From NCBI RefSeq assembly GCF_000340215.1, contig NW_006921532.1:10264188-10328187 (forward strand): 64,000 nucleotides of DNA, written 5' to 3'. The translations under genes were made by a program, and so were the position numbers. This DNA is from Pseudocercospora fijiensis CIRAD86 (lineage: Eukaryota > Ascomycota > Dothideomycetes > Mycosphaerellales > Mycosphaerellaceae). The notes beneath the pieces are model-generated. The model saw nothing but the letters and a program-made list of their open reading frames with translations. It was not told the DNA's origin and ran no database searches. The stretch's first letter is position 1. The number at the start of each line of letters is the position of its first letter. Shown piece by piece: positions 45,436 through 56,837 of this stretch.

Positions 45436-48207
45436 ATGTCTTCTCGTATGCAGACCCTCCTAAATTCACACCGCACCTGAAGCTGATATGACAACTGTCG
45501 CATAGTCAAGCAGTTCATTCGCAACGTGCGCGCAGCGAAGACGATAGCCGACGAGCGAGCCGTGGTGCAGAAGGAGAGCGCAGCGATAAGAGCGAGCTTC
45601 AGAGAAGAGAGCCATAATTCAGATTTACGGTATGCTTGTAGCCGAGGGAAGCACAGGAGCAGGAGGAATCATACTCACGCATTGCCAGGCGGAACAATGT
45701 CGCCAAGCTTCTATATCTCTTCACTCTCGGCGAGCGCACGCATTTCGGCCAGATCGAATGTCTCAAGCTCCTCGCATCACCGCGATTTGCCGACAAGCGT
45801 TTAGGCTACCTGGGAACTATGCTGCTGCTGGACGAAAACCAGGAGGTCTTGACGCTTGTCACAAATTCCTTGAAGAAGTAGGCCTCTCTTGCCCAGGCAA
45901 ACATGCAGCATATCACTAATGCATCGCAGTGACCTCAATCACAGCAACCAATATATCGTTGGACTGGCACTGTGTACGCTGGGGAACATTGCTTCTATCG
46001 AGATGTCGCGTGATCTCTTTCCAGAAGTTGAGACGATTCTGTCCTCCTCCAACCCATATATTCGTAGAAAAGCCGCGTTGTGCGCAATGAGGATATGTCG
46101 GAAAGTCCCAGACTTGGCGGAACACTTTTTCGACAAGGCCAAGGTTCTGCTGAACGACAGAAACCACGGTGTTCTGCTCAGTGGCCTGACGTTGGTTGTC
46201 AGCCTTTGCGAGGCCGATGAAGAGGAAGGCGGAGAACAAGGCGTCGTAGAGATGTTCAGGCCACTGACGGGCAGCTTAGTCAAAGTTCTCAAGGCTCTTT
46301 CGCAATCTGGCTACGCTCCCGAGCATGATGTGACCGGAATCACCGATCCTTTCTTGCAGGTCAAGATTCTTCGTCTCTTGAGAGTGCTGGGCCGAGGAGA
46401 GCCTCAAACCAGCGAGCAGATCAACGACATCCTGGCTCAGGTCGCGACCAACACTGAGTCCTCAAAAAATGTTGGCAACTCAATCCTGTACGAAGCTGTA
46501 CTGACAATTCTGGACATTGAAGCCGATTCTGGATTGAGGGTGCTCGGCGTGAACATCCTTGGCAAATTCTTGACGAACAAGGACAACAACATTCGATACG
46601 TGGCCCTCAACACGCTAATTAAGGTGGTGGCCATCGAGCCTAACGCTGTTCAAAGACATCGTAACACGATTTTGGATTGCTTGAGAGACCCCGATATTAG
46701 CATACGACGGAGAGCTCTCGACCTCAGCTTCACTCTTGTGAATGACTCCAACATTCGCGTGCTCATCAGAGAGCTGCTCGCATTTTTGGAGGTTGCAGAT
46801 AACGAGTTCAAGCCAATCATGACGTCGCAGATTGGAATCGCGGCAGACAGATACGCGCCCAACAAGCGATGGCATGTGGATACCATGCTGAGAGTACTCA
46901 AGCTGGCCGGAAACTATGTCAAAGAACCCATATTGGCTTCTTTTGTTCGCTTGATCGCGACAACGCCGGAATTGCAAACTTACAGTGCTCAAAAACTGTA
47001 CGCTGCACTCCAAGAAGACATTAGCCAAGAAGGCTTGAATCTCGCGGGTGCTTGGGTTATCGGCGAATATGGCGATGCCCTACTTCGTGGAGGGTCATAC
47101 GAGGAGGAAGAGCTGGTGAGAGAGGTCAAGGAGAACGAGATCGTCGACCTCTTCTCGTCGATTCTCAACTCGACTTATTCCGGTCAAATCGTCACCGAAT
47201 ATATCATCACCGCCGCAATCAAGCTCACGACTAGATTACAGGACCCAGCACAGTCAGATCGACTTCGGAGGCTTTTGCTAAGCCGTCAAGCAGATCTTGA
47301 CGTTGAAGTTCAGCAGCGTGCTGTTGAGTACGGCAATCTCTTCGGCTACGACGAAGTACGCCGTGGCGTATTAGAACGAATGCCTGCCCCTGAAATCCGA
47401 GAAGAGCAGCGCGTATTGGGAGAAGCGACTAAAAAGCGCCATAGCAAAGTGCCCGCCAAGAAGAAGCCAAGTCAAATCACCGAGCAGGATATGCTCCTTG
47501 ATCTCATGGGAGGTGATTCTACCATGGCCACCACCGGTACCAGCGCTACAATCAACGGCACACAACACAACAGTGCGGACCTTCTCGCCGATATATTAGG
47601 CGGCGGCGATCAGGTCTCATCGCCCACACAACAGACTGCGCCAGGCGCGAATGGCCACGCAAAGCCTCAAAGCAACATGGACTCGATTATGGACCTATTT
47701 GGTGGGCCATCCTCTCAAGCTCAGCCTACATCCACCCGACCACAAATTGCGACTGCAGCATCGAGTGACATCCTCAGCGGCTTTGGCGCTACATCACCGC
47801 CGGGTCAGCAAGCTGCTGCACACACTGCTTACAACAGGAACGACCTCCTGATAACCTTCGGCGTCCAGCGCAATGCACAAGCCGTATCCGTTACCGCGAA
47901 ATTCCGTAATAACAGCAATTTTCATAGCTTCAGTGCGCTGAATCTGCAAGCAGCCGTGCCCAAGACGCAAAAGCTTCAATTGCAAGCAATCAGTTCATCT
48001 GATCTGGAGGGCGGCCAAGAGGCAACACAGCAAATGCGCATCACCAGTGTGCAAGGAGTAAGTAGCGTTAACGATGCTGGCTGCGATCGATCTACTGACA
48101 TCTCGCAGGCCCCTCCAGCGAAATTGCGATTACGCCTCAAGGTCACGTACGCGAAAGGTGGTGGTGCGCCTACAACGGAACAAGTGGACTGGTCGGAACC
48201 GACATAA
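45436..48207 (+). CDS. APL4: AP-1 adaptor complex large subunit gamma-adaptin
   Basis: A clathrin adaptor subunit for traffic between trans-Golgi and endosomes. Five exons: 45436-45445, 45506-45629, 45689-45877, 45930-48057, 48109-48207 (introns 51-60 bp), giving 849 aa. The first exon is only 10 nt; splicing it yields [20 protein letters not shown], the family's N-terminus. The trunk follows ([37 protein letters not shown], then [20 protein letters not shown]), an adaptin solenoid to about residue 600, a hinge with short LLDLMGG- and [13 protein letters not shown] clathrin-box-like words, and the C-terminal ear (ending EQVDWSEPT). The last 51-bp intron has no stop. Length matches the family. 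Confidence 0.95.
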
Positions 48208-48565
48208 TGTGAGAGCGACGAGCTCTACCAATACGTGTGGCTTTCAAGGGCCTTCGTCGCAGTCCTACTTGAGTGTAGAATCCGAAGCTCCAGGATGATC
48301 TGAGCCCTCACAGAGTAGACGCTCCATCAGAATCAGTACCCCGACAATGCTCTCCGTCATCCATCCCTTTTCGTCGATTTGTGGAGTGAGTGTTCGTTGC
48401 AGCGTAGCATTGCATGCCTTCCGCGTGAGACCATGTCTGCCAATCAAGCTCAATGCCAGCTCAGCCTGTAGTCTCCTGCTATTTGAGATGTTGATATCGA
48501 ACGCAACGTCAGCTGCGATGTCCTTGGGTCATGTCTGGCGCATGCACAAGCTCAAATGCCCTCCC
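48208..48565. other. Convergent spacer, APL4 and TPT1
   Basis: 358 bp of host DNA between two 3' ends. Nothing further seen. Confidence 0.6.
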
Positions 48566-49375
48566 TCATGATTTCGCACCCTTGCCAGCCCACTCCTTCG
48601 GCGCCTCCTTCACGATCTTTCCATCTTCAAGCAAAATCCCCTCGCCAGTTCTATCCTCAACCTTCCTGAAGAGCTCCAACGGGATCAATCCATTCTCGTT
48701 TCCTTCACTCAATATCACCCCATTATCACTCAACCACAATTTCATCGCCACCTCCATTGCCTTCTCAACATCCAGAAACATGAGCACAGTCGAAGAGTTT
48801 CTCATTCCCGAGATCACAGGTGCTTGCGCCTGCTGATCTGCATTAACGTCCTGCTCCACCACAGACTTAAACCCCGCGGGTAGTCCAGAGGCGAAATGCA
48901 CATGATTTCTCCCCATGGGTTTCAAACCTCCCGAAGCAACAATCAGCATCCAAGCAGAATGCGTCGTCCCGTGAACCGCCATCTCAGGAACATTTCCTTC
49001 CTCGACAGAAATAGCTTTCAATAACCCCTCACTTTCGATTTTCAGACTATGTCCCTGATTCGCTCGAATCAACCAATCCCTAGGATCTGCTGATTGCACA
49101 CTCTCCTCTGCGACTGGAATCATAGTGAAACGCTGTTTATCGTTTTCCTTGACGATTTCTTGCACTTCTTCGAAGGTGACTTTCAGGGATTTGAAATTTC
49201 GGGTTTGAAGCAAATCGTTGAGGTTCACGTAGCCGGAACTGTCGAGTTTTAGGCCTTCTTTTTCTGCGTTGTGTCGAAGGATCGAGGATATCTTTTTGGA
49301 GACTTGCACGTCGCGGGGCAGAGGACGGCCGCCTCGTCCTCGACCGCGACCTGATTTGGCGCCGCGATTTGACAT
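48566..49375 (-). CDS. TPT1: tRNA 2'-phosphotransferase
   Basis: It removes the splice-junction 2'-phosphate from ligated tRNA using NAD+, the last step of tRNA splicing. One exon, 269 aa from the chosen Met. Family blocks in order: SKKISSILRHNAEKEGLKLD, YVNLNDLL, RDWLIRANQGHSL, AVHGTTHSAW, GLKPMGRNHVHFA, SGMRNSSTVLMFLD, and near the end NGLIPLELF. An in-frame extension up to 49642 would add 89 residues, but it has no conserved features, and the RGRGRGGRPLP stretch after the chosen Met is a usual basic leader. Confidence 0.92.
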   Translation of the reverse strand: MSNRGAKSGRGRGRGGRPLPRDVQVSKKISSILRHNAEKEGLKLDSSGYVNLNDLLQTRNFKSLKVTFEEVQEIVKENDKQRFTMIPVAEESVQSADPRDWLIRANQGHSLKIESEGLLKAISVEEGNVPEMAVHGTTHSAWMLIVASGGLKPMGRNHVHFASGLPAGFKSVVEQDVNADQQAQAPVISGMRNSSTVLMFLDVEKAMEVAMKLWLSDNGVILSEGNENGLIPLELFRKVEDRTGEGILLEDGKIVKEAPKEWAGKGAKS

Positions 49376-49767
49376 TGTTCTGGAGCTGAGACGAAAGAAC
49401 TTGTTGATTATGACTCTGCCGATCAGGTGCGTTCGGAGGTGTCGGTGTTGATGTCGGAGGTTCTGTTGTTGATGTTGAATTTTGGAAGCGAGGCTGTGGC
49501 TGCCGAATTTGTGAAGCATGTGCGGCTTGCGCATTGACCCTGCTGGAACGCATGTGAGCAGCGCTACTGACTGACTCACAACACTCGCACGGATTATCCT
49601 CCGCTTTCCATTGAGACACCGCACGATTTGAGCAGTTGTCATCGTAATAAGTTCTCATTCCTTTCAATCTAGTGGTATCACAGAAGAAGCTGCAAAGCTG
49701 TCCAAGATTCGCGCTCTCATCATCATCATATTCGTGGCATTCTAATCCTTCAGCAAAATGAAAAGAT
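49376..49767 (-). other. Spacer between the small repetitive gene and TPT1
   Basis: The likely TPT1 promoter. Overlapping long frames on the minus strand are extensions or shadows of the neighbours. Confidence 0.5.
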
Positions 49768-50496
49768 CTACTGCTTCTGAGCACCTTCGGCTTCTCCCTC
49801 TTTCTTGCCGCCGAGCATGCCACTGACATACCCACCAGCACTCTTGGCTCCCGAGGTGACATAGCTACCGACACCTTGAGCACCGCTGGAAGCGCTCTGG
49901 CCTGCAGCCTTTGCATTGTTGACAACTGGATCTGTCACGCTCGATGCTGCGCCGCCATAAGCTCCTGAGTCGTCCTTTCCTTTGCGCTCGGCGCGATTGA
50001 CACCTTCTTTGCTGACCATGTCTCCAGCCGGTTGCAATAGACCACCTTGGCCAACTTGCCCAGCAACGAGGTTATTGACGCCATCTTGGAGATTGTCGAC
50101 TTGGTCTACGCCTGTGACTTTCGTCTTACCAAGGGTATCTGGCCAAAATGTGAGCATTTGACTACCACGGCCTAATGGCAGAGACTCACCTTTGGTCGCG
50201 TAGCTGGCCTTGTTATCCTTTGTGAACCACTTCAGATAGAGATCCTCAATCCACGGCATCCAGTTCTCCTTCTGGTGCTGGTAGCCTTCCTTTATCCATT
50301 CTGTATATGTCTTGCCTTGCTTCTTCTCTTCTGGCAGCGCATCAAACGTCTGCTTCTTCTGCTCTTCACTCATTGCGTCCCAGTTATGCGTACCCGTTGC
50401 TTCCTGAGTTCCAGATTGTACAGCCGAACCTGCTTGTTGCGCTCCAGACTGAACAGCCGAACCAGCCTGCTGACCTGCGCTCTTAAGAGTGTCCAT
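49768..50496 (-). CDS. Small repetitive hydrophilic protein, function unknown
   Basis: Two exons on the minus strand, 50496-50190 and 50138-49768, joined over a 51-bp stop-free intron (GTGAGT...GGCCAG). The joined reading is YATKDTLGKTKVTGVD, giving 225 aa. The N-terminus repeats AGSAVQSG twice; the middle has KTYTEWIKEGYQHQKENWMP, rich in aromatic residues; the C-terminus is Gly/Ser/Ala-rich (SSGAQGVGSYVTSGAKSAGG). The amphipathic, Ala/Gly/Gln-rich make-up recalls LEA-like stress proteins, but I cannot name a family. No signal peptide or membrane segment. Confidence 0.75.
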   Translation of the reverse strand: MDTLKSAGQQAGSAVQSGAQQAGSAVQSGTQEATGTHNWDAMSEEQKKQTFDALPEEKKQGKTYTEWIKEGYQHQKENWMPWIEDLYLKWFTKDNKASYATKGESLPLGRGSQMLTFWPDTLGKTKVTGVDQVDNLQDGVNNLVAGQVGQGGLLQPAGDMVSKEGVNRAERKGKDDSGAYGGAASSVTDPVVNNAKAAGQSASSGAQGVGSYVTSGAKSAGGYVSGMLGGKKEGEAEGAQKQ

Positions 50497-51858
50497 AGTG
50501 AGGAGAGAAGCTAGAATAAATGGTATATACTACCATATGTCAGTATCACATGCCAATATCAGAAGATCTCTCGTGAAACCACACTCACGATTTCTGTTAT
50601 CTGCAAAGATAGCTTTCTTACCTGTGCGAGGCACGAGACGTGCCAACTACTTATCCATTTCTACACCTGACACGTATTGTGACGCCAATTCTATGCCGCG
50701 CACTCAACCATTCGTTCCACTTCGTGCCCCATCTTCGGATGAATACGTCACATCTGTAGCTCTTGCAAAAGTTGGTCGTCAGCCAAACCCGGACAACCTG
50801 GCAGAGGATCTTCGCGCTGCCCGGTTTTGTTTTCACGTGTGGAGATGAATTCTGTGGCGGTGCTGTCGCGCACTCGATCTCTCTCCGATAGTTGTCAAAG
50901 CTTGGAGCTGTCTTCTCTGGTGTGCGGATTCTGTTGCTGCTCATTGCTTGGAGAGTTGAAGGACGAGAGCCGAGTCCTCCGCAGATTCTCGCTTCCATTG
51001 AAGACAGCCATCCCATGCCCACAACATCTGCACCGAATAATGCAGAACGACTTGGAGCGCAGCCTACCCTGCTCGACCTGCAGGTGAAGACTCTCGGTAT
51101 CACCTAGCATAGATCTCGGTGTCAGCCTATTCCTGATAAGAGTTCGATCGAGATATCAGACACAGGGACTCCTGGTACTTACAGAGTCAGTGGCTAAAGG
51201 GTGATCTCCCAGTCCCCACGCACTTCCTGAGCTGCTTCTAATGATCTAATCTCGAGCTCAGACATGACCTGGCCTTGCGCATGTAGACTGTCGGCCGTTC
51301 ACTTGTACTCCTCTCCCGCTTGTATCGTGGAGCGGCCTTGCGCATTAGTGTCTGCACAGGCGAGAAGCCATTATTTCAACCGTCCATCGCTTCCAAGATC
51401 TCATGCATGGCACGAGACTCAAGAAACTACCCCATGAGCTTCGAACGGCTCCGAGAATGGAAGGAGTGCACCGCTAGAGATTCGGATAGGCCAGTGAGGT
51501 GAGAAGCCATTACTTCACAAGTCCGTCACTTCCCACATGTCACGCCTAGCACAAGCGTAAAGAATCTCCCTCACGAGCTCACAACAACTACAGAGACAGA
51601 AGGAACGATGCAATTGTGTCGTCTCATGCTCATTCATTCGTGGTAATACAATAATGATAATAATAATAGTAATACAGCCGTTTCTCGTGTGAGGTGGTCT
51701 TCACCTCACCTCTGGTATCAACTCCAAAAATCAAAAACTCCCAAAACTCCAAAACAAAATCCCGACAGCGCCGCGCTAATGATATTTAGGAGCGTTTCCG
51801 CTCAATGGTTCCCAAAAATCACTTCGTCAATTGACGGAAATGGCAGGGGCGGTGAACA
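50497..51858. other. Intergenic region with a diverged tandem duplication
   Basis: Upstream of the small repetitive gene and 3' of the 842-aa gene. It contains the duplicated unit at 51363-51620 (listed separately). Open frames on both strands are short and unlike known proteins. Confidence 0.5.
51363..51620 (+). repeat. Diverged tandem duplication, period about 138 bp
   Basis: Unit 1 begins GAGAAGCCATTATTTCA and unit 2 (51501) begins GAGAAGCCATTACTTCA. The units stay alignable for about 120 bp through words such as CATGAGCT/CACGAGCT and AGAAGGA-type ends. A shorter echo, GGCCTTGCGCAT, occurs at about 51272 and 51334. Confidence 0.7.
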
Positions 51859-54387
51859 CTATTCCACCGCCACCTGCCGTCGATGCTGCTTTAAAGATGA
51901 TCGGCGGGAAGGTATGTCCGCCGCGAATGCCTTGCTGTACGGTCGTCGCTGCTGCAGCTCTGGGGCGGTGACCTCCTCCTCGACCACAGGCGGAGTCTTC
52001 TCGAATAGCAGCTTTCTTCGAGAGCTAAGCGTTCCCACGCGACTGCCCTCAAAACTAGAATCGTTGCTTCTCTTGGCAGCTAGACACTCGCGAAGTGACG
52101 GACTACGACGCTGGGCGCCTGGAGATCTGTCCTCGCTGAGGAGGCGCGACTTTGCCCGGAGACTACCAAGATCGGTCATTGCTCTGGATGGGGCTCGGAA
52201 AGAGCGACTCTCCTCGGCGCTCGAATAGTCTGGATTCTGCCGGCTGCGCAATGTGTCTTGAGGGACAGCGCTTAGGCGGCGAGCTGGTAGTGTATTTGGG
52301 TGCGTTGGAGTGAAATCAGCTTCAGATGCTGAGTAGTCGTCGACATTGGTAGTGCGAGGACTGATGCTCTCAAAGTCTCCGCGTGGTGTATGCGGTGAGA
52401 GAGATGCGAAAAGGCTGCTTCTTCGTACTTCAAGTCGGCTCTGTGGCCGAGTAGCAGGTCTGGTGGTGACGGCGAGACTTGTGCTGCGCGTGTTTCTGAG
52501 AGAAGACAATGGTATGGCCCGTGCAGCTGGACCGGAGACAGCGGCTGGCGAAGAGACAACAGTAGATGGTTCTTGCTTGCTGTCGCACAAGGCAATGCAC
52601 AAGTCGGTCAAATTGCGGCAGATATTGTCCGCTTTGCGTCGTACATGACGATCGTTGATAGAAACAGAAGTTGGATTTGAGCCTTGTGATCCGGCGGCGC
52701 CTGTGGCGGCTGCCAGTTGCATGGACTCATGAACAGTGGCTTCGAGTGTTCGGTAGACAGGTGAGCTTAACAAATTCTTGGCTCTCGCGAGCGCATCTTG
52801 TAGAAGTGGGTGCACGTTTGCAGCCGTTGAACCACCGATCGTGTTTTCTGATGGCGGGTTGGGAGTCTGCTGAAGAGTTTCGGAGTCTGCCTCTGGCTTA
52901 CGCACATGTTTTGGTGAAGAGGCAATGGTCGTGGGTGCCGTTGTTGCTGTGCGTGGTCGTTCGTTTGATTCTCCCGACGCTGCAGCACTTGATGTGGGCG
53001 GAGTCTTGCCGCCTTCCAACTTCTTAATACGATTCTTCAGCTCGTCCAACTCATCCCATACAGTATCAGCTGTCTGCGACTCAACCGATGAGTCGGTCCT
53101 CTGCGGATCTGAGCTCGCTGGCGGGGAGGAGTCGTGCGATTCAAGGGTGTCATTGAAGACAAGATTGTTTTCGTCGCTCTGTCGGGACAGGGCGGTATCG
53201 AAAGATGTATTCCGTCTACGTCCAAACTGAGTGGAGGCTTGTGAAGCTGGCGACATGACGCGTTCGAGAATTCGCGACGGAGGCCGGTCTTGAAGCGCCG
53301 AGTAGCCACGCGCTCGTCCATATTGCGAGCGTGAAGCGATAGACGCGTTCTCTTCGAATTTTTCGGGAGCTGCACGCGCATTTGAGAGGCGGCGGGGCTC
53401 AGCATAGCGGGCAACGTCCATGGCTGCTCTCAGGTTTTCGAGACGTGAGGCTGGACGCGTGTAGATGTTTCCGCTCGTGCTCGGGCGGCTGTCGGTGGCC
53501 AGGTTGGCGGGCAGTGACATGCGCTTGTTGGTGTTTGAAGCCCGTGACATTGAGCGGCGAAGACCCTCGGTGATGGGCCTGTGCTGGCTGTGGTTGTCTT
53601 CTGCGCCGAGTTCCATGAACAGGTCGGTCTTATCGAAGTTGTTTGGGGGTGCGCGATACATTTTGGAAGACGCTGTTGGTGGTGTGCGACTCCTTGGTGC
53701 CTTGGTCAATGCTGCTATGCTCCGGTCCGGTCTTGTTGGCGACGCAGGACAGGATCTAGCTGATTTGCGCAGTTCCAGCAAGGGAGTCGAAGCGTTCGCG
53801 ACGGGGGTCCTAGTCAACTCATAGTGGACAAGGTGGCCTGCCGGAAATTGGGTGGGATCGCGGAGCTGCAGATGTTTGGGCTTGCGCTTTGGTGCTTTCT
53901 CTCCTGCGGCAGTAGTGCTGGCAGTGTTTCGGGTGTTTGGAGCAGATTTGCCTTCCGGTGCTTCGATTTGGTGTATGCGTGTGTGTGTGGAGGGAGAGGA
54001 AGCCGGACGCGCCTGCTGCTGCGTGATATCAGCGCGCAGCTTCGGCGGGTCCCGCCCAGCCACGCCAAGGAAACGAGGAGGTATCGGAGGTACCGGGTGG
54101 ATGTTGTATTCTTCTTCCTGCACACTGTTGTACCGCGACCTCACACTCTTTCTTCGCTTTCTGCACGACGCCGAAGGTGTTGCGGCGCCTTCAAGCTTGC
54201 CTTCCACCTCCACCACGGTCGGCGGTGATTTCGAAGCATTCCTGACGCTAGTCCTATCACTTGCATCCTCCAGCCCAAAGCCGTTGAATCCCATGTCGAT
54301 CCCAGCGCCAGCCAGGTTCTGCGACGTGATCGCTTCCGCGTCGAAGAACACCTGTTCGTCGCCATCTTCCGTCGTCGTGGTCGACAT
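51859..54387 (-). CDS. Large disordered protein with a short coiled coil, unknown
   Basis: 842 aa, one exon. Mostly low complexity, rich in Ser, Arg, Pro and Thr, with many RRxS and SP/TP sites suggesting phosphorylation. One ordered part: a heptad-like DTVWDELDELKNRIKKLEGG (about residues 445-465), then PLLQDALARAKNLLSSPVYRTLEATVHESMQL and a Cys-containing helix DNICRNLTDLCIALCD. That pairing recurs in proteins of filamentous ascomycetes as I recall, but I cannot name the family. No catalytic motif, signal peptide or membrane segment. Confidence 0.75.
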   Translation of the reverse strand: MSTTTTEDGDEQVFFDAEAITSQNLAGAGIDMGFNGFGLEDASDRTSVRNASKSPPTVVEVEGKLEGAATPSASCRKRRKSVRSRYNSVQEEEYNIHPVPPIPPRFLGVAGRDPPKLRADITQQQARPASSPSTHTRIHQIEAPEGKSAPNTRNTASTTAAGEKAPKRKPKHLQLRDPTQFPAGHLVHYELTRTPVANASTPLLELRKSARSCPASPTRPDRSIAALTKAPRSRTPPTASSKMYRAPPNNFDKTDLFMELGAEDNHSQHRPITEGLRRSMSRASNTNKRMSLPANLATDSRPSTSGNIYTRPASRLENLRAAMDVARYAEPRRLSNARAAPEKFEENASIASRSQYGRARGYSALQDRPPSRILERVMSPASQASTQFGRRRNTSFDTALSRQSDENNLVFNDTLESHDSSPPASSDPQRTDSSVESQTADTVWDELDELKNRIKKLEGGKTPPTSSAAASGESNERPRTATTAPTTIASSPKHVRKPEADSETLQQTPNPPSENTIGGSTAANVHPLLQDALARAKNLLSSPVYRTLEATVHESMQLAAATGAAGSQGSNPTSVSINDRHVRRKADNICRNLTDLCIALCDSKQEPSTVVSSPAAVSGPAARAIPLSSLRNTRSTSLAVTTRPATRPQSRLEVRRSSLFASLSPHTPRGDFESISPRTTNVDDYSASEADFTPTHPNTLPARRLSAVPQDTLRSRQNPDYSSAEESRSFRAPSRAMTDLGSLRAKSRLLSEDRSPGAQRRSPSLRECLAAKRSNDSSFEGSRVGTLSSRRKLLFEKTPPVVEEEVTAPELQQRRPYSKAFAADIPSRRSSLKQHRRQVAVE

Positions 54388-56009
54388 TATTGGGTCTTAA
54401 AAAGGCGGCCTGTAGCGTGGAGGTGCGGAGTCGCGCAGTGGGTGCAAGCACGAGTTTTGCATATACCGATGATATACGAGATTCCTTTTAAAACCCATCG
54501 TCTCCACTCTGTCCCTGGCAATCAGACTTGTACCTTGCATGTGTCGGAGCCTGAAGCACAGAGTTAAGGTTAGGTTGCTAATCCTCACTACTCTCTACGC
54601 GGGAGATTGCTTGGGCAAGGATACTTTGCCCGAGCAGCGCAGCGCACCGAAGCGAGCTGCCTTGAATCGCTTGACCACACCTGTATCTCAGTTGCAGGCC
54701 ATGTCTTCGCCTATTTGCATGGCTGATATTACACCAAAGTGTCGTTGCGGGTAGGCTGGACCAAGGTCGGACGACCCGAGACGCGGCAGGATAGCATTCC
54801 GGTGCATGTCAGAAAAGGGTTGCATCACCACCTACGCACCGCAGCATATGGTTGTATCACGTATCAGCCCGTAAGCGTGCCGACTCATTGCGCAACGAGA
54901 ATCGACAAGATGTGCGTCCGCATATTCCTCCTTGGTCATTCCCATGCATCAAGCACATCGGCGTGAGCCAGCGCCCGATGTTGCCACCCGTCGTCACCAT
55001 GTGCAATTCAGGGACTGCATGACAGAGTCACACGTGTTGAGAGGAGCCGTGTAGCACGCACAAGCCTCAAATGGGTGATCGCGTTCGATCCCCTCAAACG
55101 ACAACCTGATGAGTCATCAAGGGAGCTCCACATGCACTCCAGATATGCGTCGCAGAGCCGTGATTCGCAACGGCCATGAGAAAGTCGGTATGGAGATGGA
55201 ATGAACGATTGCACCAAGGCTTGCTGTTGGATAAAATCTGATTGTTCAATTCCCTAGGCCTTCGCTTTTGCGTGTTCAGAGAAGTATCGGCTCCGATAAG
55301 CAGGGCTAGTTACCTCTTACGATCGATGGTCCGAGGTCACCATCAGCATCACGGCACCATTAGGTGGCCTCACGTAAGAGGCAGTCTATTGACTTCTCAG
55401 GGCTTAAAGTTCAAGTGATGATATGCTCTCTGCGCAGCCCATACATATAGACGAATTCCCATGATCCCAACTTTAATGCCGAAACTCTAGATCGACGGCC
55501 AGTTTAACTACAACCGCTTAAAGACATTTTCCTCCTCCATCCAATCCTTGGGAATTGACGCCAGGATCACGCAGAGCAAGCGCGCGCAGCTTCACCCTCG
55601 AAACTCCAGGATAGCATGCAGGGCAACTTCAGCTTGCCCGGCAAGGGTGCTGTGTTGGGCTGAAAGTTGTGAAGAATAGGATCACGCTGACATTACCTTA
55701 TGCTGCTGCTCCGGCTGTGACAGCTGAATCGGCAGTCAGGTGTGCAATTCGATTTGCACAAAAATTCGTACTCGCGGCACATGTCTTTCGATGTGATATC
55801 GAACTTTGATGAGGCTTGCTTGACACCCGATGGAGCAACTATGAGAATGTTGACATGCATCTTGCGATGGACACATTTGTTGGTAGTACCGTGCTATGAC
55901 GATTGGCGAGATGATTTTCCAGCTAACGCGATGGGACATGGGATCTAGCATTGCCTGGCTCCTCCTTGGAGTTGGCTGAAGATCGGCAACTCGTTTATTA
56001 CTGTTGTCC
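54388..56009. other. Intergenic region of 1.6 kb
   Basis: Upstream of the 842-aa gene and 3' of TAE1. Base use is host-like; no gene, RNA or repeat is supported. Confidence 0.55.
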
Positions 56010-56837
56010 CTATCGTGGCTGCAAGGCATATGCCCTCACTGGGTACAAAGCCTTTGGGAAGCCTTTCTGGAGTTCAGTGCTGACAAGGTGCAGCCCAGCT
56101 TCGTGGAATAGTTGTCTGAACTTGGTGTCGGTTCTGGTTACACTACTGTCGACATCGTCATAAACATCTTCACCCAAGTGATGGTTGCTGAGATTCTCCT
56201 TCACCACAATCCAGCCTCCAGGATTGAGATATTGCGGAAGACTCTTGAGATATGCAACCAGCTGTAGGTCGGTGAGTTGTCCAACACACCATTGGTTCCA
56301 AACGACATCGTACTTCGTCTCCGGCTGCCATTGTTCGAGCCCGACGTTGTAGACCTTGCCCACACAAGGTTCGTTCTTGACTTGGTCAGTGAAAGCCTTG
56401 ACGGGTTCGATGATGTCCACTATCCCAGCCACGTTGCGCAAAAAGCCTGTTGTGACCCTTCCTATTCCAGCTCCACAATCTGCAACTCTTTCCAATTTCC
56501 CCGTGCTTGGAGGAAACACTTTCGACTGCCTACGAAGCTTGGCGAGAAAGTTCGCAGAGCCTTGCAAGTCAACGCGGCTGACTTGAGGGAAGCCTCCTAG
56601 CACGCCGTCGACTGTAGCGGGTGTGCTCGACCAATATGCAATGGCAGCGGCATGGTTGATTTTCGAGTCCGGTAAAGCAGAGGGACTTATCATGGGTATT
56701 TCTTCTGCAAGCTCACTGCTGTTCTCGTGCTCTCCGTTTGTGCCATTGGCGCCGTTGGCTTCGATGTTGCCATTTCGTGCCTTCTTCGGTAAGCCCTCCT
56801 GGTCTGCAGATAGCTTGCGCTTCGGCGAGGATGACAT
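56010..56837 (-). CDS. TAE1: Protein alpha-N-terminal methyltransferase (NTMT1/Tae1)
   Basis: It methylates the N-terminal amine of proteins beginning X-Pro-Lys after Met removal, including ribosomal proteins, using S-adenosylmethionine. 275 aa, one exon. A disordered lead of about 60 aa holds a KRKL and KKAR basic patch. The fold then follows: AIAYWSSTPATVDGVLGGF, motif I DCGAGIGRVT at residues 120-129, then NVGLEQWQPE, the family mark NQWCVGQLTD, and GGWIVVKEN. The length is typical with an extended N-terminus. It faces the flavin monooxygenase gene head to head at 447 bp. Confidence 0.93.
   Translation of the reverse strand: MSSSPKRKLSADQEGLPKKARNGNIEANGANGTNGEHENSSELAEEIPMISPSALPDSKINHAAAIAYWSSTPATVDGVLGGFPQVSRVDLQGSANFLAKLRRQSKVFPPSTGKLERVADCGAGIGRVTTGFLRNVAGIVDIIEPVKAFTDQVKNEPCVGKVYNVGLEQWQPETKYDVVWNQWCVGQLTDLQLVAYLKSLPQYLNPGGWIVVKENLSNHHLGEDVYDDVDSSVTRTDTKFRQLFHEAGLHLVSTELQKGFPKALYPVRAYALQPR

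Noticed and set aside
49137..49925. 262-codon minus-strand ORF overlapping TPT1 and the small repetitive gene
   Set aside because: It is in another frame across two better-supported genes; Arg/Ser-rich translation typical of a shadow.
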